From the NCBI GenBank assembly GCA_002482565.1, contig DLGG01000096.1:1-39553 (forward strand): a DNA stretch of 39,553 nt. Reading direction: 5' to 3'. Under the pieces are notes generated by a model that did no database searches, was not told the origin of the DNA, and saw nothing but the letters and a program-made list of their open reading frames with translations. Made by a program: the position numbers and the translations under genes. Positions 15,582-23,324 of this stretch are shown here, one piece after another. The number at the start of each line of letters is the position of its first letter. Within the stretch, counting starts at the first letter, position 1. The DNA comes from Solidesulfovibrio magneticus (GTDB lineage Bacteria > Desulfobacterota > Desulfovibrionia > Desulfovibrionales > Desulfovibrionaceae).

Positions 15582-16245
15582 GCAGGCTGTACCCGGCGCC
15601 GCGGATGGTGGATAAAAGCGGCTTGTCGTGGCCCTTGTCGATTTTCTGGCGCAGCCGGCTCACATGGACATCGATGACGTTGGTCTGGGGATCGAAGGAA
15701 TAGTCCCAGACGTTTTCCAGCAGCATGGTGCGGGTGACCACATGGCCGGCGTGGCGCATGAGGTATTCGAGCAGGGCGAATTCCTTGGGTTTGAGTTCGA
15801 TGGGCCGGCCGGCCCGGCGCACGGTGCGCCCGACCAGATCCATTTCCAGATCGGCCACCTTGAGCATGGTGTCCGGGGCGTCGGAGCGGCCCCGGCGCAG
15901 CAAGGCCTCCAGCCGGGCCAGCAGCTCGGCAAAGGCGTAGGGCTTGACCAGATAGTCGTCGCCGCCGGCTTTTAAGCCCTTGACCCGGTCGTCCACGTCG
16001 CCCAGGGCCGAGAGGATGAGCACCGGGGCGGCGTTGCCGGCCGAGCGCATGGTCTTGACGATGGTCAGCCCGTCCACGCCGGGCAGCATCCGGTCGACCA
16101 CGCAGGCGTCGTAGGTCTCGGCGGCCACGCGGTAGAGGGCCTCGCGGCCGTCGGCCACATGGTCCACCACATAACCCGATTCCTTGAGTCCCTTGACCAG
16201 ATAGGCGGCGGCGTCCAAGTCGTCTTCCACGATGAGTACGCGCAT
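15568..16245 (-). CDS. OmpR/PhoB-family response regulator
   Basis: This 225-residue protein has a receiver domain (MRVLIVEDDLDAAAYLVKGL) with phosphoacceptor Asp51 in ACVVDRMLPGVDGL and Lys101 in DDYLVKPYAF. A winged-helix DNA-binding domain follows: ELKPKEFALLEYLMRHAGHV, VTRTMLLENVWDYSFDP, then NVIDVHVSRLRQKID and TIRGAGYSLRDSH. It resembles the QseB/CopR/TctD type. Such regulators bind tandem direct repeats at about 11-bp spacing, which is the pattern found in front of the three small-RNA-like units downstream. AAAGGA precedes the ATG. The hybrid kinase gene ends 11 bases upstream, so all three genes probably share a transcript. Confidence 0.95.
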   Translation of the reverse strand: MRVLIVEDDLDAAAYLVKGLKESGYVVDHVADGREALYRVAAETYDACVVDRMLPGVDGLTIVKTMRSAGNAAPVLILSALGDVDDRVKGLKAGGDDYLVKPYAFAELLARLEALLRRGRSDAPDTMLKVADLEMDLVGRTVRRAGRPIELKPKEFALLEYLMRHAGHVVTRTMLLENVWDYSFDPQTNVIDVHVSRLRQKIDKGHDKPLLSTIRGAGYSLRDSH

Positions 16246-16256
16246 GATTTTTTCCT

Positions 16257-18302
16257 TTACCCCTTTGGGGGGTCCGGGGGGATCATCCCCCCGGCAGCCG
16301 GAGGCATCTTCTCATTCTTGCCCCGCCTGGCGGCGACGCGGGCCAGGGCGGCGTCGAGTTCGTGCATGTCGATGGGTTTGGCCACGTAGTCGTCGAAGCC
16401 GGCTTGGAGCATCCGCTCGCGGTAGCCTTTGACGGCATGGGCGGTGAGCGCCACGGCCGGGGTGGCGGCGGCCGGTCCGAAACGGGCCGGGTCGCGCAGC
16501 AGGGCCAGGGTGTCGGGGCCGTCGAGTTCGGGCATTTCCACGTCCAGGAGCACGCAGTCGAAGGGGGTTTCGGCCAGGGCGGCCAGGGCCTGGCGGCCGT
16601 TGTCCACGGCGGTGACCACGTGCCCCCGGCGTTCCAGGAGCCGCTTGGCCACGATTTGATTGATGTTGTTGTCCTCGACCAACAGCAGGCGAAGGGGGAT
16701 GACCGGTCCGCTCGGCCTGGCCGGGGCCGGGGGCGAAGGGGCGGTCTGGGCCGGGGCCTCGGGCAGGTCGAAGCCGGCGGTGAAGGAGAAGGTGCTGCCC
16801 CGGCCCGGGTCGGAGGCCACCCAGATGCGGCCGCCCATGAGGTTCACGAGGTTCTTGCTGATGGAAAGGCCCAACCCCGTGCCGCCGGCCCCTCGGTTGA
16901 GGCTGGCGTCGAGCTGGGTGAAATACTCGAAGATGCGGGCCTGCTTGTCGGTCGGGATGCCGATGCCGTCGTCGGACACGTCGAAACGCAGGGACAGCGC
17001 GTCGGATTTGCGGGGGGCGTCCGGGTCGAGGCCCACGGTCACGCGCACGAAACCGTTTTTGGTGAATTTAAGGCCGTTGGACACGAGATTGGCCACGATC
17101 TGGGCCAGGCGGCCGGGATCGCCGACCAAGTCGTCGGGCACGTCCGGGGCGATGTTCAGGGACAGGCGGTTGCCGCTGCGCACGGCCGGGGCCTCAAAAA
17201 GGCGCAGGCACACGCCAAGGGCCTGGCTCAGGGAGAACCGGGAGCGGGCAAGCTCCATGCGCCCGGCCTCGATGCGGGAGAAATCGAGGATGTCGTTGAT
17301 GATTTCCAGCAGATGCACGGCGGACTGGCGGGCCAGGTCGAGGTAGTCGCGCTGCTCGGGGGTGAGTTCGGTGGCCATGGCCAGTTCGATCATGCCCATG
17401 ATGCCGTTCATGGGGGTGCGGATCTCGTGGCTCATGGTGGCCAGAAACTGCGATTTGGCGCGGTTGGCGGCCTCGGCGGCCTCCATGGCCCGGGTAAGGC
17501 GCTCGCGGGTGCGCATAAGCTCGGTGACGTCGATCATGGCCTCGATGATGGACGGCGAACCGGGCAGGCGGCGGGCGGTCTTGTACATGACGCGCTGGCC
17601 GGCCAGGGTGTTGACGAGACATTCGCGCTCGCGCACCAGGCCGGACTCGTCGGCCAGGACCGGGCAGGTCTCCTTGTTGCAGAGCGAGCTTTTGCAGGAC
17701 AGCCCGGTGGCGCCCTTGCCGAACAGCCGCTCGGCGGCCGGGTTTTGGTATTCGAGGCGGCGGTCGCCGTCGTCGCCCAGGCGCACCTTGACGATGGGGA
17801 TGGGCGCGCTGTCCAGGACCATTTCCAGATCACGGCGGGCCAGCACGCTTTCGGTGACGTCCAGGACCAGGGCCTGGATGGCGTCGACCTGACCGTCCCT
17901 GTCCCGGTGCAACTGGATTTGACTGGTGACGTGGCGCACACGGCCGTCGGCGGCGCGCTGGCGGTAGTCCAGGGCAAAGGCGTCGCGTCCCGTGGCGGCT
18001 TGATCACGCAGGGCCGCCTCGATCCGGTCCCGGTCGTCGGGGTGGATGAGGTCTCGGGCCGAGCGTCGGCCCGAGAGCAGCTCCTCGCGGGAAAAGCCGA
18101 ACCGGTCGATATTGGAGGAAACATAGGAGACCGGGCCGATCACGCCGTCTTTGAGGGAGCAACGGATCAAATAGGCCGGGCTGGCTTCCAGGATGAGCCG
18201 GGCCATGTCGGCGTCGGAAAGGGCTTCCCCGTCCGGGGCCGGGGCCGCGTCGGCCGGGCGTGTCGGTACGGGGGCAAGGTCGTCGTCGGCAGGGTCGATC
18301 AT
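16257..18302 (-). CDS. PAS-PAS hybrid histidine kinase with C-terminal receiver
   Basis: This soluble kinase of 681 residues starts MIDPADDDLAPVPTRPADAA. The first PAS domain is near 35-150 (ILEASPAYLIRC, HPDDRDRIE, YRQRAADGRVRHV) and the second near 155-262, with a cysteine cluster C203-x4-C208-x4-C213. HisKA carries His292 in MSHEIRTPMNG, and the ATPase shows NLVSNGLKFT, DDGIGIP and GGTGLGLSIS. The C-terminal receiver includes LLVEDNNINQ and CVLLDVEMPELDG. The start at 18302 has no strong ribosome-binding site; the longer open frame overlaps the divergent promoter region and is rejected. The last 16 codons run through a dispersed palindromic repeat. Confidence 0.92.
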   Translation of the reverse strand: MIDPADDDLAPVPTRPADAAPAPDGEALSDADMARLILEASPAYLIRCSLKDGVIGPVSYVSSNIDRFGFSREELLSGRRSARDLIHPDDRDRIEAALRDQAATGRDAFALDYRQRAADGRVRHVTSQIQLHRDRDGQVDAIQALVLDVTESVLARRDLEMVLDSAPIPIVKVRLGDDGDRRLEYQNPAAERLFGKGATGLSCKSSLCNKETCPVLADESGLVRERECLVNTLAGQRVMYKTARRLPGSPSIIEAMIDVTELMRTRERLTRAMEAAEAANRAKSQFLATMSHEIRTPMNGIMGMIELAMATELTPEQRDYLDLARQSAVHLLEIINDILDFSRIEAGRMELARSRFSLSQALGVCLRLFEAPAVRSGNRLSLNIAPDVPDDLVGDPGRLAQIVANLVSNGLKFTKNGFVRVTVGLDPDAPRKSDALSLRFDVSDDGIGIPTDKQARIFEYFTQLDASLNRGAGGTGLGLSISKNLVNLMGGRIWVASDPGRGSTFSFTAGFDLPEAPAQTAPSPPAPARPSGPVIPLRLLLVEDNNINQIVAKRLLERRGHVVTAVDNGRQALAALAETPFDCVLLDVEMPELDGPDTLALLRDPARFGPAAATPAVALTAHAVKGYRERMLQAGFDDYVAKPIDMHELDAALARVAARRGKNEKMPPAAGGMIPPDPPKG
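16266..16296. repeat. Palindromic repeat core inside the 3' end of the hybrid kinase gene
   Basis: GGGGTCCGGGGGGAT followed by C and ATCCCCCCGG reproduces the 10-bp palindrome core of the long repeats at 9311 and 11456, with a central C in place of T. The hairpin array is absent. It is translated on the minus strand as part of the kinase tail (GGMIPPDPPKG). Confidence 0.85.
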
Positions 18303-18489
18303 AAACGGCACCCATGATTGGACGGCGACCGAAGGGGTGCGGCGTCCGCGTCTAGCCTTGGTATATGCCAAGGCGGGAGCCTTGGAAAGAGGCCCTGGTC
18401 GCGGTTTCTTTTTGGTCGCTTTGCGGGTATGTCCCGGGCTGGACATGCTGCACACGCCGTCCGGCCCGGGCTGGGCGCAAGGAGCCGAT
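18303..18489. promoter_or_regulatory. Divergent control region with GCCTTGG palindrome
   Basis: This 187-base gap lies between the hybrid kinase and the Liv-type binding protein, which are divergent. It contains GCCTTGG (18355-18361), TATATG, CCAAGGC (18368-18374), a perfect 7-bp inverted repeat. A third copy of the half-site, GCCTTGG, is at 18379-18385. The AT-rich centre could overlap a -10 element. No unambiguous promoter pair was recognised on either strand. Confidence 0.45.
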
Positions 18490-19764
18490 ATGGACCGTCG
18501 TGGAACGGGAACGGGGAAGAGGATGAAGGTGACGAAGCTGGTCATTTGTGCGGCGCTGTGGCTGGCGGCCCTGGCCCCGGCGGCTCTGGCCCAGAAGGCC
18601 GGACCGTTGACCTTTGGCGTGCTGCTGCCGATGACCGGCCCCCTGGCCGAATTCGGCAAGACTTCCAAGGCCGCGCTGGATTTGGCCCAGGCCGACATCA
18701 ACGCCTATCTGGCCGCTTCGGGCCAGGGCGGGACGGCGACGTTTCTGATCGAGAACACCGGCGGCAGCCCGGAGCAGGCGCTTGAGAAGCTCAAATCCCT
18801 GGCCGGGCGCGGCGTGCGGGCGGTCCTTGGCCCCTATTCCGACGACGAAGCCGAGGCCTGCCTGGAATTCGCCGACAAAAACAACATCGTGCTTATAAGC
18901 CAGGGCAGTTCCGGGCCGTTTCTCTCCAAAAAGGGCGACAACCTGTTTCGCCTCTCGCCCTCGGACACCTATCAGGCCGAGGCGGTCACCGGGCTCATGC
19001 GCCAGGAGGGCGTGACGGCGGTCGTCCCCTTGTGGCGGGCCGACCGGTTTGGCGACGACATGGTGGTGCACGTCAAGGCGCGCTTCAAGCAGCTTGGCGG
19101 CGCGGCTCTGCCCGGATCGCGCTATTCGGCCGACCGCAAGGATTTCGCGCCCATCCTCGACGATCTGGCCAAGCAGCTGGCCCAGGCCCAGCGGACCGGC
19201 GCGTCGGCCAAGGCGGCCATCTATTTCGCCGGCGGCGAGGAGATTGTGCCCATCCTCAAGGCGGCGGCCAAGCGGCCGGAGCTGGTCAGCGTGGGCTGGT
19301 ACGGCTCCAGCGCCACGGCCATGCTCGACGCCATCGCCAAGGACCCGGAGAGCGCGGCGGCGGCCATGAAGGTGCGCCTGGCCAGTCCCCGCTACGGCGA
19401 GGGCGGAGCCAACGTCTACGGACTCATCGAACGGCGTATCCAGGAAAAGACCGACACCTTCCCCGACGCCGAGAGCGTGGCGGCTTACGACGCGGCCTGG
19501 GCGGCTTTTTTCACGGCCCAGACCGTGGGCGGCACGTCGGATTTCGCCCGGTTCAAGCAGGGGCTGGTCCAGACCTGCGAGCGCATGTACGGGGCCACCG
19601 GCTGGCTGGCGCTCAACGAGCACGGCGACCGCCGCGAGGACTGGGATTTCGATTTCTGGGTGTTGCGGACCGAAAACGGCAAGCCGTTTTGGGAAAAGGC
19701 CGCCCGTTACCAGTTCGAGCCGGGCACGGCCAAGGAGCTGTTCCTGAGTTCGGGCAAGAAGTAG
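18490..19764 (+). CDS. Liv-type ABC transporter substrate-binding protein
   Basis: This 424-residue periplasmic binding protein has a Sec signal peptide (LVICAALWLAALAPAALAQK). It continues GPLTFGVLLPMTGPLAEFG, the type I periplasmic binding fold of LivK/AmiC relatives. ALGYG-like segments such as VRAVLGPYSDDEAEA and IVLISQGSSGPFLS follow, with SVAAYDAAWAAFFTAQTVGG near the end. Members bind branched-chain amino acids, amides or aromatics; the ligand is unknown. ATG at 18490 is chosen because AAGGAG lies six bases upstream; the ATG at 18523 directly before the signal peptide is an alternative. No permease or ATPase gene is adjacent, so it may serve a distant transporter or a sensor. It converges on a sensor kinase gene. 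Confidence 0.9.
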   Translation: MDRRGTGTGKRMKVTKLVICAALWLAALAPAALAQKAGPLTFGVLLPMTGPLAEFGKTSKAALDLAQADINAYLAASGQGGTATFLIENTGGSPEQALEKLKSLAGRGVRAVLGPYSDDEAEACLEFADKNNIVLISQGSSGPFLSKKGDNLFRLSPSDTYQAEAVTGLMRQEGVTAVVPLWRADRFGDDMVVHVKARFKQLGGAALPGSRYSADRKDFAPILDDLAKQLAQAQRTGASAKAAIYFAGGEEIVPILKAAAKRPELVSVGWYGSSATAMLDAIAKDPESAAAAMKVRLASPRYGEGGANVYGLIERRIQEKTDTFPDAESVAAYDAAWAAFFTAQTVGGTSDFARFKQGLVQTCERMYGATGWLALNEHGDRREDWDFDFWVLRTENGKPFWEKAARYQFEPGTAKELFLSSGKK

Positions 19765-19788
19765 CCGGTTCTGTCGAGGCGAAATGCA

Positions 19789-19824
19789 GCGGCCCGCCCC
19801 GGGACAACCGGGCCGGGCCGCTTT
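19789..19824. terminator. Bidirectional terminator between convergent genes
   Basis: GCGGCCCG (19789-19796) pairs with CGGGCCGC (19814-19821), and the inner part CCCGG/CCGGG extends the fold. CTTTGC follows. It lies between the binding protein stop (19764) and the kinase stop (19835). The T-run is short. Confidence 0.6.
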
Positions 19825-19834
19825 GCGTTACGGG

Positions 19835-22027
19835 CTAAGCGTCCAGCTCCAGCGGCACGGTCAGGTAGACGTCGGTGCCCTGGCCGGGGCGGCTGTCCAT
19901 GCAGATGCCGCCGCCCATGAGGCCGACCAGCCGGCGGGCGATGGCCAGCCCCAGCCCCAGACCGCCGAAACGGCGCGAGGCCGAGGCGTCCTCCTGGGTG
20001 AACGGTTCGAAAATATACTCCAGCTTGGCGTCGGTCACGCCCATGCCCGTGTCCGAGACCATGGCCAAAAGCCGCCAACGCTCGCCGTCCGGCCCGGACG
20101 TCAGCCGGCCGCCCAGAAACAGCCGGGCCTCGCCGCCCATGGTGAAACGCACGGCATTGCTCATGAGATTGGCCAGGGCCTGGGTCAGGCGCGCCTGGTC
20201 GCCAACCAGCGTTGTCGGCAGGCCGGGCGAAATCTCGACCGCCAGGGCCACGCCCTTGGCCTTGGCCACATCGGTGAACCGCCCGGCCACCTCCATGGCG
20301 ACCAGTCCCGGATGAAACGGCTGGCGGCGCAGCACCACCCGGTTGGCTTCGAGGCTGGCGTAATCGAGCATGGCGGCGATGACGTCGAGCATGGTCTGGC
20401 CGGATTTGACGGCCTGTACCAGGCCGGCCTGGGTCGGAGGTGGCAGCTCGCATTCCTGAACATGCTCCAACATGCCGAGCATGATGTTCAGCGGCGTTCG
20501 CAGCTCATGGGACAGCACGGCCAAAAATTCGGTCTTGGCCCGGCTGACGGCCTCGGCGGCCTTGCGGGCCCGGGTCAGATCGTCGGCCCGTTTGCGTTCG
20601 GTGACGTCCATGGCCAGGCAGACCACGCCTTCCTCGCCGGCGTCCTGGCCGCGCAAGAGCGCCAGGGACACCAGCACCGAAAGCGTGCGGCCGTCCTTGC
20701 CGCACAGGGTTTTTTCCAGGCCCGTCATGCCGCCGGAGGCCAGCAGCTCCGTCACCGGGGCCGTGGTCAGGAAGGTGCCCAAGGGGTCGCCAGGGGGGAA
20801 AAGACTGGTGGCCGGCAGGCCGACGAGTTCCTCCGGGGCGTAGCCGAGCATGTCGCTGCCGGCCCGGTTGCACAGGCGCACGCGGCCTTCCCGGTCAATG
20901 ACCCACAGGGCCTCGTTGACGTGGGACAGGATGCGCTCCAGGGACTGCTTGGCCCGGGCCAAGCCTTCCCGGGAAGCGATCAGCCCCTCGGCCATGGCGT
21001 TGAAGGCCTCGGCCAGTTCCCGGGTTTCGGCCGGGCCGGCCACCGGGGCGCGAACCGACAGGTCGCCGTGGGCAATGGCCCGCACGGCCAGCCCCAGCCG
21101 GGCCAGGGGCCGGGTCAGCCCGCGCGTCCACCAATACGAGGCCAGAAACGCCAGGAACGCCGACGCGGCCGCCACGGCGGCGGTCCACAATCCCAGTTCG
21201 GTCGTCGCTTCGTCCACAATCCGGTGCAGGGGGGCGGCCACCACCACCGACAGTCCATGCAGCCCCACCGACGCCGTGCCGAGGATGTTCGGCTGCCCGG
21301 CGAAGTCGCCGGTTGCGGCCCGCTCCCCGCCCAGAGCCAACAGCTTGGCCACGGTCTCGGGCAGGGGTGTCCGGCTCAGTCCGCCGTCCTCTCCTTCGGA
21401 CGGCAGAAGCAGGCCGCCGTCGTGGGCCAGTCCGGCCACGCCGCCATGGTCCAGGCGCAAGGATCGAAGCGGGGCGGTGAGTTCGGACAGGGGAAGCGTG
21501 GCCAGGAAGACGCCAAGCGGGACGCCAAACGAATCAAGGCGGGCTTGGGCCAGGGCCAGCCAGGCGTCCCGGCCGTCGGCGGACAGGCGCAGGGCCGTGA
21601 CCACCGTGCCGGGAGCGGCCATGGCGTCGGCCGTCAGGGCCGTGTCGGCGGCCGGCGACAGGACGTCGGTAAAGCCCGTGCGGGTGGCGGCATATTCCTG
21701 CACGCCGTGGGCATTGACGAAGGCGATGGTGGAAAAGGCAAAACGGTGCTGGCCGAAAAGCGCCTGCAGCACGTGGTAATCGCGCACGGCGGCGAAGCGG
21801 TCAAGATCCCGGGAGCCGGCCAGCAAGCGCAGCCGGTTTTCCCCCTGGGTGATGGCCAAGGCCGTTTCCCGAGCCAGTCCGGCGGCCAGAAGGCGCATCT
21901 TTTCCTGTTCTTCGCGTTCCAAAATCGACGTGGCCAGATGAAACATGCCGCCGCCAAGGAACAAGGTCAAAAGCGCCACCAGGGCCAACTGGCCCATGAG
22001 CACCTGTGTCTTGATGGAGCGGATCAT
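19835..22027 (-). CDS. Membrane sensor histidine kinase (Cache-HAMP-PAS)
   Basis: This 730-residue kinase starts MIRSIKTQVLMGQLALVALL. TM1 is at about 10-30. A long periplasmic region of about 250 residues looks like a double Cache domain (AFVNAHGVQEYAATRTGFTD), and TM2 is near 280-305 (WTAAVAAASAFLAFLASYWW). HAMP follows, then PAS (HVNEALWVIDREGRVRLCNR), HisKA with LSHELRTPLNIMLG and an ATPase domain (NLMSNAVRFT, DTGMGV, GGLGLGLAIA). There is no receiver domain. Its start overlaps the stop of the PstS-like gene by one base (TGATG), so the two are coupled and the binding protein may present the ligand to this kinase. Confidence 0.93.
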   Translation of the reverse strand: MIRSIKTQVLMGQLALVALLTLFLGGGMFHLATSILEREEQEKMRLLAAGLARETALAITQGENRLRLLAGSRDLDRFAAVRDYHVLQALFGQHRFAFSTIAFVNAHGVQEYAATRTGFTDVLSPAADTALTADAMAAPGTVVTALRLSADGRDAWLALAQARLDSFGVPLGVFLATLPLSELTAPLRSLRLDHGGVAGLAHDGGLLLPSEGEDGGLSRTPLPETVAKLLALGGERAATGDFAGQPNILGTASVGLHGLSVVVAAPLHRIVDEATTELGLWTAAVAAASAFLAFLASYWWTRGLTRPLARLGLAVRAIAHGDLSVRAPVAGPAETRELAEAFNAMAEGLIASREGLARAKQSLERILSHVNEALWVIDREGRVRLCNRAGSDMLGYAPEELVGLPATSLFPPGDPLGTFLTTAPVTELLASGGMTGLEKTLCGKDGRTLSVLVSLALLRGQDAGEEGVVCLAMDVTERKRADDLTRARKAAEAVSRAKTEFLAVLSHELRTPLNIMLGMLEHVQECELPPPTQAGLVQAVKSGQTMLDVIAAMLDYASLEANRVVLRRQPFHPGLVAMEVAGRFTDVAKAKGVALAVEISPGLPTTLVGDQARLTQALANLMSNAVRFTMGGEARLFLGGRLTSGPDGERWRLLAMVSDTGMGVTDAKLEYIFEPFTQEDASASRRFGGLGLGLAIARRLVGLMGGGICMDSRPGQGTDVYLTVPLELDA

Positions 22028-22902
22028 CAGGGCGCGGCGGGCTTGACGGGGCTGGGCAGGCAGCCCAGGCGGGCCATGAGGGACAGGGCGTCGGGGCCGG
22101 ACAGGAATTGGAGAAACCGGGCCGCGGCCGGGGACAGCGGCGGTTTGTAGGCCAGGCCAAAGGGGATGACGAGGCGGTAGCTGCCCCGGCCGACGTTTTC
22201 CAGGGTCGGGGCGACGCCGTCCAGGGCCAGGGGCGTGAGGTTGGCGGCGGCCATGGCCGCCAGGGAGAAGTAGCCTGCGGCTCCGGGATGTCCGGCCACC
22301 AGGGCCACGGCCTCGGGAGTGGTGTAGGCCACGGCCTGGTCGCGGCAGCCGCCGACATCGAACCCGGGGATGGCGGCGTTTAAGAGTTCCCGGGAGGTCT
22401 CCGGGGTCTCGCGGCAGACCCGGGCCACGGACAAGTCCGGGCCGCCGAGTTCCGACCAGTTCTTGACGTGGCCGGCAAAGACGGCCTGGGCCTGGGCGCT
22501 CGTGACGCCCTTGACGCCGGTCACCGAGGGATGGACGGCGAAGACCACGGGGGTGGCGGCGAAAACGATTTGGGTGAGGCCGGCCGCGATCTCGTCGTCA
22601 CGCAGCGGCCGGGCCGTGCGGGCCAGCTCGGCCTTGCCGCCGATCACCAGCCGCAGGCCGGCGGTGGAACCCACGGAATCGGGAAGATCCACCGCGATGT
22701 CGGGATTGCCGCGCCTAAAGCGCTCGGCCAGAAGGCGCAGCAGATCCTGGCTGTCGCCGGTGCCGGGGATGGTCAGGACGGTTTCCCCGGCGGCCCCGGC
22801 CGCTGGCGGCCACAGTCCGGCCAGCCCGATAAGGCCGGCCAGCGTGGGCAGCACGGCCAGGAACAAGAAACGCGCCAAGCGCGAAAACGGGGCGCAAACC
22901 AT
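22027..22902 (-). CDS. PstS-like substrate-binding protein
   Basis: This 291-residue protein starts MVCAPFSRLARFLFLAVLPT and has an N-terminal hydrophobic signal or anchor, with cleavage possible after PPAAGAAG. The mature part has IPGTGDSQDLLRLLAERFRR, SVGSTAGLRLVIGGKAELAR and TARPLRDDE, then PVVFAVHPSV, FAGHVKNWSELGG and TPEAVALVAGHPGAAGY. These match the PBP-like_2 domain of phosphate-binding proteins. No pst transporter genes are near; the kinase follows with overlap, so a sensory role is more likely than uptake. GGAGGAGCC precedes the ATG at 22902. Confidence 0.85.
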   Translation of the reverse strand: MVCAPFSRLARFLFLAVLPTLAGLIGLAGLWPPAAGAAGETVLTIPGTGDSQDLLRLLAERFRRGNPDIAVDLPDSVGSTAGLRLVIGGKAELARTARPLRDDEIAAGLTQIVFAATPVVFAVHPSVTGVKGVTSAQAQAVFAGHVKNWSELGGPDLSVARVCRETPETSRELLNAAIPGFDVGGCRDQAVAYTTPEAVALVAGHPGAAGYFSLAAMAAANLTPLALDGVAPTLENVGRGSYRLVIPFGLAYKPPLSPAAARFLQFLSGPDALSLMARLGCLPSPVKPAAP

Positions 22903-22913
22903 GGCTCCTCCGA

Positions 22914-23324
22914 TCAGGCCTGCCTGGAGCGTTGCCCCAGGGCGGCATGCAGCAACGTCAGCAGCCCCCACAGGGCGGCGGTGGCGGCCAGGGTGAACAA
23001 GGTCAGATGCATGCGTTCGGACGTCATGCCGGCCAGGGCTTCCCGGTGCCGGGCCTCCACGGCCGAGAGGTCGAACCGGGGGCCGAGGCGGGCCGCGAAA
23101 TCCACGGCCAGGCGCTGGTAGGCCCGGTCCCAGTCGCCGCCGGCGGCGGCGGGGTCGGGCAAAAACGTCTTGTCGGCGGCGTTAAGGGTCAATATCGCCA
23201 GCCGGTAGCGCTGCTCGGACAGCTTTTCCGGGGTCGGCCAGTCGGCCCGGGCCGCGGCCAGGGCGACGACGAGCCAGCCGGCCCCGGCCAGCAGGAACAG
23301 GCGCTTGCGGACAGCCGGACTCAA
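22914..23324 (-). CDS. Small membrane protein of unknown function
   Basis: This 136-residue protein probably starts with TTG at 23324, overlapping the RNase R stop (TTGA), with GGAG seven bases upstream. It has an N-terminal hydrophobic segment (LFLLAGAGWLVVALAAARA) that could be a signal peptide. A roughly 75-residue polar region rich in Arg and Asp follows (EKLSEQRYRLAILTLNAADK), then a C-terminal TM helix (LTLFTLAATAALWGLLTLLH). I do not recognise the family. Its position between RNase R and the PstS-like/kinase pair suggests it belongs with the sensory genes, possibly as an accessory periplasmic helix bundle. Confidence 0.75.
   Translation of the reverse strand: MSPAVRKRLFLLAGAGWLVVALAAARADWPTPEKLSEQRYRLAILTLNAADKTFLPDPAAAGGDWDRAYQRLAVDFAARLGPRFDLSAVEARHREALAGMTSERMHLTLFTLAATAALWGLLTLLHAALGQRSRQA

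Noticed and set aside
19784..22150. 788-residue plus-strand open frame
   Set aside because: It is antisense to the Cache-HAMP-PAS kinase, which has all kinase motifs; composition is Gln/Gly/His-rich as in typical shadows of GC-rich genes.
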